Assembly (NCBI GenBank): GCA_023101725.1
Contig: JALJCO010013705.1
Coordinates: forward strand, 142,817 to 206,816
DNA: 64,000 nt
DNA from: Atherinomorus stipes
Taxonomy: Eukaryota; Chordata; Actinopteri; Atheriniformes; Atherinidae
Direction: 5' to 3'
This document shows positions 56,704 through 64,000 of this stretch, piece by piece. Under the pieces are notes generated by a model. The model was not told the DNA's origin. It searched no databases and was given only the letters and a program-made list of their open reading frames with translations. Each line of letters begins with the position of its first letter. The stretch's first letter is position 1. The translations under genes and the position numbers were made by a program.

Positions 56704-58194
56704 CCCTCTATTGCATGAAATATTACTTAACCATAGTAAAAAATGTTTTCCATGTTTTTATTACTTAAAGTGAGCTAAATAACAAATATATTAAAAAAAT
56801 TCTTTAAAAAAAAGTTTAGAGGGGGTCGTTGGTAAATTGTTGCCATATGGCAACAATATGCAGTCGTGGAAAGTACCATAAAATCAAAATTTTTTACTAA
56901 AAATTCATTTTATGTAAAACAAGATTCAACAAACTCATTTCATACTTAGTGAAATGTTTAAACAAACCTTTTTACAGTAAAAATATAATACAATTTCAAC
57001 AGTTATCTGAAATCTCTAGTGATTACAACTCAGATCCTGGAACATCATTCATTCGTTTTGTTTCATTTCATTGCATTGAGTCGCTTTTGCTATTTCATTT
57101 CTTTCTCTTTATGCCTTGAGAAAGTCAACAAAGTTGTTTCTCTCAGCAATGAAACAGGAAAATTGCACATTTGGAGCACTTGCTTCTCACAATGCCCCCT
57201 GCAGGGCCAGTGGTCGGTGCTGTCTCTGTGGGTGGGAACTGGTGAGACAAAGCTTTTCGGCCGCCTTTTATTTTTCTCCACAACAACAGCTTGTGAAAGT
57301 CTACCGTTCCTCTTCTTGCTCACCTTGCTTTCCATGCACAAGCATGAGGCTACCTGGATTTTGAGGTCCAACAGTGGGAGATGGGCAACCACAGGTGTCT
57401 AGGACTGGCAGTCTCTTCTGTCAAGCAGCCACGCCTCTACCAGGGTCAAGTCAAGCATGTGGAATACAGTGCGGTGGTACCATTTCTTGGACTGGATTTT
57501 GGTGCAATAAAGGTGGTGAAAGAATCCAAAGATCCACTCCCCCCATGCTCTTGTTCTAGATTGCCAATACATTGGGGTGTGAAACAATGGGACAAGGGAA
57601 ATGTGACAATATGTTACAGATAAAACTTATAAAAAAATAAAATAAAATCTTAAAACACAAAATATTTGAAAAATAAATACAAAAAAAACATATGTATTTA
57701 CCTTCAAAATATAAGCAAAAATTGTAAACATTCTCAGAGTAGTATAATACAATGCAAATCAATGTATGCCAATTAGATTGAATGTACTAGGACGTTTCCA
57801 TATTTGCATACAGTTGCCATATGGCAACAAGTGTATTTTAGCATTTTACAAAAAACTTTTAATCTCAAAACTGAATTTAATGTTATAAAATTAAAGTTTA
57901 CTTACCTCAGATAGTTCTTTCAGTTTTTTATTTGATGAAAATTTCTCCAAAATTCGGAATAAACGCAATCTTCTGGAGCCCCAAGTTGGTGATGTTCACT
58001 TGTCAATCTCCATGACAAAAAAGGACTGGCAAACAGGATATCCTGGTCGTGTGAACTTATACATTCCATTTCTAACAAAGTAAAAGCCTGCTTTTTACAA
58101 TAAAATGTAAAAACATACATTTTATATCACAGGTTTTTTTAGAAAATAATGAAAAAGTGTTTGTTGCCATATGGCAACATCATGCTATAGAGGG
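56704..58194 (-). mobile_element. piggyBac element with decayed transposase (family T6)
   Basis: TTAA at 56700-56703 and 58195-58198. The ends CCCTCTATTGCATGA and (from the right) CCCTCTATAGCATGA are inverted, with 14 of 15 matching. The interior encodes C-terminal piggyBac transposase on the minus strand. The palindrome GTTGCCATATGGCAAC occurs at 56839, 57813 and 58163. At 1,491 bp it is about 1 kb shorter than typical autonomous elements, because the N-terminal and catalytic coding part is missing. Confidence 0.92.
57110..57590 (-). pseudogene. piggyBac transposase C-terminal remnant
   Basis: From 57490 downward (minus): KKWYHRTVFHMLDLTLVEAW, which is the conserved W-x-x-R-x-F-F-H-x-L-D-x-x-x-x-N-A block after the third catalytic Asp. 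Then KVSKKRNGRLS, DSTDHWPCRGHCEK (D-H-W-P marks the start of the Cys-rich DNA-binding tail), and in shifted frames SKCSKCAIFLF and ERNNFVDFL. The Cys pairs C-x-x-C of the tail can be seen. The three catalytic Asp residues lie in a part that has been deleted, so this cannot work by itself. Confidence 0.88.
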
Positions 58195-58198
58195 TTAA

Positions 58199-59316
58199 CA
58201 CCATATTATTGTCTGTAGTGGCAATAGGAACATATTTAGTTAAATAATGCCTGTAAATGACTGCTGGAACATTTGAAAAGCATGATACAGTCCTTTAAGT
58301 TTCTGACAAAAATGTTTCCACCACAGTCCCGTTCGTTCGTCTTCAAGTCTTCCCCAGGGTCATCCCTCAATTTGATATGTTACATACTTACTAGTTCACA
58401 GAGAAAACGTGCGCCCACAATGTGGCGCGTTTTACTTGCTCATTAAAACATTGCTTATTGCCCTGTTGATCAGACCATGAAAAGGTTTAAAACATAGAGA
58501 AGTCAACATGTTTCTCTGAGCATAAAAGGGATCTTTCTCAGCATCAGATCAAGTTGGCATTGCATGAAGCTCTAAAACATTCTGCTGAAACTGGACGGGC
58601 TCCTAAAGCAGAATCAGGAAGAGCAAACTATCAGAAGATCAATATATAAGCTGTGGTCAGTGAGATGTAAGAAAACCAGCTTTTTCACTGATGGTGAATT
58701 TACTGAATAAAACTTTGAATCAGCAAAGTCTTGCTGAGGAAGGCTAAGTAAGGGCAGATTTTAATATAATTTGTAATCAAACATTTAAATGTTTTAGCAT
58801 TTTAAATGAAGTTTACTTGACATACTTCTTAGTAATAGTAATACTTCCTGTCATTAATGACCTATTTAATTGCCATTTTCATTAACAGAGAAGCATTTAT
58901 TTTAGCTCACTGAGAACAGACGCCCAGCTGACTACAGCTTTTATGCATTTTCTCATGTTCTTTCCCTTTGAGTCCATCCACAGAAGGCCCTGCAGCGACT
59001 CATATTGAACTCTGCTGGTGATGTACAAGGCTGCTAATGGAGCAGCACCTCCGGTTCCCAGGCATTAGACCGGCCCCATGCCAGGCAACACCACTTAACT
59101 CACTCAACCTGCTTATCTTCAGACAGCCGTTACATCCAGATTCTTACTCCCTGAGAATTATTAGTGGAGGTTACAAAAGGCTGGCCAAAACGATTTTGAA
59201 ATGGAACCTGGTTTTTTTAGGTACTGGGTTAAATATGGAAGTTTTAAGAAATATTTGTAAATGCACATATTCTGGGTTTTTAGTTCACTGTGGAAAAATA
59301 TTATGCAAAAGTCAGA
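58199..59316. other. No recognisable gene
   Basis: Ordinary AT-rich DNA. CCCTGCAGCGACTCATATTG near 58988 hints at an old LINE tail but is too short to assign. Confidence 0.4.
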
Positions 59317-60838
59317 CATACACCCAAAAGTATTCACTCTCACTTGTCATAGACTCACATATGAGCTTAAGTGACATCCCATTCCTAATCCATAGGGTTT
59401 AATATGACATTGGTCCCACCCTTTGCAGCTAGAACAGCTTCAACTCTTCTGGGATGGCTGTCCACAAGGCTTAGGAGTGTTTATGGGAATTTCTGACCAT
59501 TCTTCCAGAAGCACATTGTGAGGTCACACACTGATGTTGGACGAGAAGGCCTAGCTCTCAGTCTCCGCTCGAATTAATCCCAAAGGTGTTGTATCAGTTG
59601 AGGGACTCAGGACTCTGTGCAGACCATTCAAGTTCCTTCACACCAGACTCTGCCATCCATTTCTTCATGGACCTGCTTTGTGTGCTGGTGCACAGTCATG
59701 TTGGAAGAGGAAGGGGCCAGCTCCAAACTGTTCCCACAAAGTTGGGAGCATGAAATTGCCCAAAATGTCTTGGTATGCTGAAGCCCTTTAGTTCCTTTCA
59801 CTGGAACTAAGGGGCCAAGCCCAGCTCCTGAAAAAAAAAAAAAAAACACACCATAACCCCCCCCTCCACCAAACTTTACTCTTGGCACAGTGCAGTCAGA
59901 CAAGTTCCGTTCTCCTGGCAACTGCCACACTCAGACTCCTCTATCAGATTGCCAGATGGAGAAGCGCGATTCGTCACTCCAGAGAATGCCTCCACTGCTC
60001 TTGAGTCCAGTGGCGGTGTGCTTTACACCCAGTGATGTTTTTGTCAACAATGACGAAATCATTTCGTCGATGCCCCTTTTTTTCATGATGATAACGAGAC
60101 AATGACGAGCCAAACATGTCTCTACGATGACTAAAACATGACAAGACGTGTGTAAATTTTCATTGACGAGACGAGACTGGACAAAAAGGTTAGTGTCTGG
60201 TCTGTCAGATGTTCATAATGCAGGAAATGTCTACCAATTCTGCACTTATCTGTCTGTCAAAAGTTTAAAAAGTAGTTGCATCCTCTTCTTGTTTGGGCAC
60301 GCTGACCATCACTTAGCGTGCAGCCGCGTGCACTTCAGACTTCTGCAGATTTACTGACCCGCATCCACCTGAACCGAGACCCGCGAACCGCGGCTCTCCC
60401 TGTCAAACCTGACCCGCACCTCACACATTAATTTCCTAAATTCACAGTAGTGTCATTTTGCCACATAGGGACTTTGACTCAGAGATTGCTGCATAAAAGA
60501 TCATCATCCCTGGTTGTAACTGTGTTCTCCGTCCCTGGTTCACATCAGTGTCTTTGCCTGCCGGAAATGATCCTAGCGTCTGATGTTTAAAACACGTCAT
60601 GTCCAACGAAAAAGAAACTTATTCTCACCGCGACCCGCCCGAAATGCATAAATATCCGCCCACACCTTAACCATTATATTAATCTTTGTCATTTCTATCT
60701 GCTAAACAGCGTTTTTGCGGGTTACCGGCGGGTTTCTGAATTGTTGAGGGACTCTGGTGAACACACCTGCGGTCAGACACGCAGCTGCTTGGCTGCGTTG
60801 CCAGAAACGGTGGTAAGTTCGGCTCTTTTCAGAGAGCC

Positions 60839-60927
60839 GGCTCTTTTGATTCAGCTCCCAAAGAAGAGCTGGCTCATTTGATTCAGCTCTCAAAGAAAAG
60901 CCAGCTCTTTCGACTCCCGAACAGCTC
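60839..60927 (+). repeat. 32-bp tandem repeat, nearly 3 copies
   Basis: The unit starts GGCTCTTTTGATTCAGCTCC and ends AAAGAAGAGCT. Copies start at 60839, 60871 and 60903. It contains AGAGCC/GGCTCT pairs that can fold back. Confidence 0.8.
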
Positions 60928-61224
60928 TTAATTTAAGATATTTGCAGCCCTATAATTTACCTTAATTTTGCAATAAATGAATGGTTTGCGTGTAAAAAAC
61001 TTTTTTGCATTCAGTACTTTTATGAGAAGCCTTAAAATTATGTGCATTTATTCTATCTTCAAACTTTTTGTTTATTTGATAGGGACAGTAGCCTACATAT
61101 GAATGAACATATGTAGCAACAGAGGTAAACATGTTGGATTAGCATTAGCAAGCTGTGTAGTTAATTCATTAGTAATTGATAATTTATTTTACAGTTAAAT
61201 TTTAAACTTGTTTTATGATTTTTA

Positions 61225-61370
61225 TTGTATTTGAATGTGTTTGTTTTGTAACTTTTATTTCTCTGCTGCTGTCTTGGCCAGGACACTCTTGGAAAAGAGA
61301 TTTTCAATCTCAATGAGGTTTTCCTGGTAAAATAAAGGTTAAATAAATTAAATAAATAAAATAAATTAGC
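61225..61370 (+). mobile_element. LINE 3'-tail fragment inside hAT
   Basis: GTCTTGGCCAGGACACTCTT, GAGATTTTCAATCTCAATGA and TAAAATAAAGGTTAAATAAA with an AAAT-rich tail form the common fish LINE terminus. It inserted after, or was carried by, the hAT element. Confidence 0.75.
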
Positions 61371-62405
61371 ATCAGCAGTCCCTTGGCAGGTAAAGAAAAG
61401 ATACACAATACAATAAAACAACAAAATTAAACTTAAAGGTGTCACATGGTTATATACAAGACAACGCAATGCACTCTCCTCACCACTAACTCCTGTCATA
61501 GCCTTTCTTTCTGTTTTCATATATTTGCACAAACCTATATACTCAAATGTGACTGGCAGCATGGTCTCCAAAATGGCCAGTTTTCTTTTCTTTTTTTAAA
61601 ATTTAGCCTAACTGACTAAAACTAGACTAAAATATTTTTTAAATTTAAGTCGTCGACTAAAACGAGACTAAAACTATCAGATACAGAAATGACTAAAATG
61701 TGACTAAAACTAAAAAAGAATTTTCGTCAGAAAGACTAAGACTAAAACTCAGATAACTGCCAAAAACAACACTGTTTACACCACTGCATGCCATACTTGC
61801 ATTGCACTTGGTGATGTATGGCTTGGATGCAGCTGCTCCACCATGGAAACCCACTCCATGAAGCTGTCTGCACACTGTTCTTGGGCTGATCTGAAGGCCA
61901 CATGAGGTTTGGAGGTCTGTAGTGATTGACTGCAGAACCTTGGTGACCTCTTCGCACTATGCACTTCAGCATCCGCTGATCCCGATCCATCAGTTTACAT
62001 GGCCTACCACTTCGTGGCTGAGTTGCTGTTGTTCCCAAACACTTCCATTTTCTTTTAATACGGCTGACAATAGACTGCGGAATATCTAGGAGTGACTAGA
62101 CTAGATCTGTTGCACAGGTGGCATCCTATCACAATTCCAGACTGGAATTCACTGAGCTCCTAAGAGCGACCCATTCTTTCACAAAGGTTTGTAAAAACAG
62201 TCTGTATGCTTAGGTACTTAATTTTATTCACCAGTGGCCATGGAAGTGATTGGAACACTTGATTCCCATAATTTGGATAGGTGAGCAAATACTTTTGGCA
62301 GTATCGTGTATTTTCTTTACCTGGTTTGAAGCAAAAATAACTAGGCAGTGTTGTGAGAGGTGTTGATTAAGACTATATGGTTCATAGTCCTATTTCAACT
62401 TTTAA

Positions 62406-63068
62406 AGGTTGAATATGGAACATTTTTATTAAAAGCTATATTTTTTCAAAATAATACCTCCACAGGTCGTTTGGGGGTGTACAGAATGAAAGTACAACAT
62501 TTTCTAGAAAAATTATATTTGCTTAAAAATAATTATAAAATAATTTTTTACGGGTTCGATAATGGCATTTTATTTACGTCTATAAGCCAATATACGCCGC
62601 CATTGCAGGTTGCCAAATACGATCTCTGTGTGGAAACAATATTTCGGTCATAGTCAGGCTTGTACAGGGGAAAACCGTAGAGACGACCAGTGCAGCAGCT
62701 GCTTCAGAGCCCTGGAGATATTGTTATCTGTTTCTGAGGAGGAGTGACCTGAGAAGAGCAAAACCTGTAGTAAATTTAGGTGAAGACTTCACTAAATGGA
62801 CCCACATAAACGTTTTCCACGGAGTAAAACACAGAACTGGCGACTTTCCTGCTGGATCGGTAAGCTAGCTTGTTTGCTAACATGGCTAACGTTAGCTGTC
62901 AGTTATAAACTCCTCTGCGTTACTTGTTGGACATGCTGCAGACTGTTGGTCACTTGCGTATCAGCAGTGAGCCTGGCATCCCAGCGGCTGGAGCTGTTTT
63001 TCTGCCAAGGTGCAACCAACCTAGACACACGTGATGTGGCTGTTCTGCCCGTATTCCATATTCAACCT
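62406..63068 (+). mobile_element. TTAA-flanked element, family T7, with exon-like content
   Basis: TTAA at 62402-62405 and 63069-63072 brackets 663 bp. The 15-bp ends AGGTTGAATATGGAA are perfect inverted repeats. Inside, ATG at 62796 opens MDPHKRFPRSKTQNWRLSCW before a 5' splice pattern (TCGGTAAGC, near 62858), and a 3' splice-like GCTGCAG lies at 62942. No transposase. The AGG start resembles families T2-T4. Confidence 0.85.
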
Positions 63069-63072
63069 TTAA

Positions 63073-63236
63073 TTATCCATATGCTGGTTACTGAAGTCTC
63101 ATCAGAAATGGTCTCTGTGATATGGTAGATATGAAGAAGCCATTCTTTCAGAAGGGGAAGTAGAAAAGAGGTATGCCTCACAGGACTTGACATTAACTTT
63201 TTTGCTCCTGGCCCTGTGGCTAGTGGTTTTCCTAAG
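63073..63236. other. Spacer between T7 and T2
   Basis: 164 bp with no recognisable feature. Confidence 0.4.
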
Positions 63237-63240
63237 TTAA

Positions 63241-63560
63241 AGGAGTGTTGACATAGGCAGTAAAAACAGTTCATGTAGTTGACATTACTGCATATGTTTA
63301 AATACTCCAAAGAAAAAAATGGCACTTTTTACAGCGGGGATTGTTTTGGCACACTAGACCTCCCTTCTCAGTAAAAGAGTTGGTTGCGGTAATGATATGC
63401 AGCTTTACCCGGAGACCAAGTTGACTTCATTTGATTAGCTACACCTTATTTGGTTATAACCTTATTTAGAGAAAGTAGGTCAAGCTGCGGTCGGAGTTTG
63501 CTAAAGGCTATCTGTTAGCACATGGGCACTTCAGACAGTGAGCTATGAGCTGAACCACAA
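63241..63560 (+). mobile_element. Family T2, third main copy
   Basis: It follows TTAA at 63237-63240 and aligns with 9512-9830 (AGGAGTGTTGACATAGGCAG ... GGGCACTTCAGACAGTGAGC). Downstream (63560-63700) the sequence differs from the full copy, so this may be a longer relative or a truncated copy. Confidence 0.85.
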
Positions 63561-63890
63561 CCAGCGTTAAAACTGCTGCTGTCTGAGGGATCAGGATTTG
63601 ACACTCATTTGGGGAGAAAACGCCAAAACCGAAAAAGACTGCCACAGAGCTGACTGAGCCAGATTCAAACACTTAAAGCTTTTTTATTCTGAAAATAAAC
63701 TAGGCCCTACAGTTAGAATTCTAGACGAGCAGTAAAAAGGAAAGTTACGGGACCTCTTTCTTTTAAGCTGTTCTGATGCTCAAATTGCACCTTAATTGTT
63801 CTCGCCCCACGCCCCGTTCACTTCACAACTGTACCTCCGCAGGGACCACATGTTTAACGTGAAACTCTAATACAAATGGGCCAAATGAGG
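63561..63890. other. Unassigned; may be T2-specific interior
   Basis: AAACGCCAAAACCGAAAAAG and TGAGCCAGATTCAAACACTT have no partner in the other T2 copies here. No motif was recognised. Confidence 0.35.
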
Positions 63891-63891
63891 A

Positions 63892-64000
63892 AACAGATTT
63901 ATTAAGATCCAAATTTTCATTTAGTAATTTGCCCAAGCAATCTGGGATTTTGTGCGAGGGGCTGAACCACGGTTTTGCGAGTGATTTACAAAGAATGAAA
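63892..64000 (+). mobile_element. Family A copy 3 (cut by window end)
   Basis: CAGATTTATTAAGATCCAAA followed by the GGGGCTGAACCACGGTTTTG and TTTACAAAGAATGAA blocks matches 14262-14360 and, in reverse, 735-845. The right part lies beyond the window. Confidence 0.85.

Larger units (their letters stand above)
60030..61774. mobile_element. hAT element with perfect 8-bp target duplication
   Basis: TTTACACC is present at 60022-60029 and 61775-61782. The ends are CAGTGATGTTTTTGTC and (from the right) CAGTGTTGTTTTTGGC, with 14 of 16 matching. Subterminal DNA repeats GACTAAAAC / CGAGACTA words, as is usual for hAT transposase binding. The 1,745-bp body has no BED or hAT dimerisation motifs that I can see. 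It contains a 32-bp tandem repeat and a LINE tail. Confidence 0.92.
59317..62310 (-). mobile_element. Second Tc1-like family, split by a hAT element
   Basis: The left end CACCCAAAAGTATTCACTCT and the right end (read inward) TACACGATACTGCCAAAAGT are inverted. Subtracting the hAT insert leaves about 1.24 kb, the normal Tc1 length. Minus-strand coding pieces: TATQPRSGRPCKLMDRDQRM and LKCIVRRGHQ (helix-turn-helix and linker) near 61960-62030, HPSHTSPSAMQVWHAV near 61780, and on the other side of the insert GGILWSDESRFSIW (first catalytic Asp, S-D-E-S) at about 59945-60000. Frameshifts, a poly-A run and a stop after the linker make it inactive. Confidence 0.9.

Noticed and set aside
61161..61571. 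136-codon minus-strand frame
   Set aside because: It lies inside the hAT element across a LINE tail with AAAT repeats and has no motif.
1..64000. LTR retrotransposon or endogenous retrovirus
   Set aside because: No paired long terminal repeats, primer-binding site or gag-pol motifs were seen.
1..64000. CRISPR array, bacterial operon or phage
   Set aside because: Tandem repeats here are microsatellites or binding-site-like words without unique spacers; coding density and repeat types are vertebrate.

Overview
The window looks like nuclear DNA of a bony fish, probably a percomorph. The grounds are the mobile-element mix: Tc1-like transposons with typical teleost ends, Rex3 (RTE-clade) and L2/Rex1-group LINEs, an L1 3' end, tRNA-derived SINEs, hAT, piggyBac, Harbinger and CACTA-type DNA elements, and many microsatellites. 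No host protein-coding gene could be supported. All reading frames above about 100 codons are antisense shadows, low-complexity runs or transposon remnants. The window reads as gene-poor intergenic or intronic DNA built from layers of dead transposons.

Layout. 1-5.6 kb: a long non-autonomous DNA element cut by the window edge, a Tc1 tail, a TTAA-flanked element, a hAT-type MITE, and a nearly full-length dead Tc1 copy carrying a small retroposon with 13-bp target duplications. 6.4-8 kb: a 5'-truncated L1 with an 11-bp duplication. 9.5-15 kb: two TTAA-flanked families, two hAT ends and a second copy of the edge element. 16-17.6 kb: a LINE tail split by a 1-kb hAT element. 21.5-25.5 kb: a 3-kb region with 28-bp inverted ends that contains a TTAA element and two tRNA-like SINEs, then another Tc1 copy. 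27.4-29.3 kb: two LINE 3' ends. 30.8-33.3 kb: a strongly G-biased repeat split by a 527-bp MITE. 33.4-34 kb: a Harbinger fragment encoding a Myb/SANT-like piece. 34.9-38.6 kb: a truncated TTAA element, a 2.84-kb palindromic composite and a Tc1-type helix-turn-helix fragment. 41-48 kb: three Rex3 copies and more MITEs. 48.7-51.5 kb: a four-element nest. 52.3-53.3 kb: Tc1. 54.7-58.2 kb: MITEs, hairpins, a possible promoter and first exon, and a piggyBac element with a broken transposase. 59.3-62.3 kb: a second Tc1 family split by a hAT element with a perfect 8-bp duplication. 62.4-64 kb: two more TTAA elements and a third copy of the edge element.

The main themes are these. (1) At least seven distinct inverted-repeat families sit between TTAA tetranucleotides, one with recognisable piggyBac transposase, so TTAA-targeting transposition has been frequent here. 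(2) Insertion order can be read at several nests from target-site duplications. (3) The composite at 35,532-38,373 is the most unusual object: two 421-bp inverted arms, about 98.6% identical by eye, abut a 2,000-bp core whose own ends look like CACTA termini, while the outer flanks belong to two unrelated broken elements. All family names rest on recognition from memory and the motifs cited; no database was searched.
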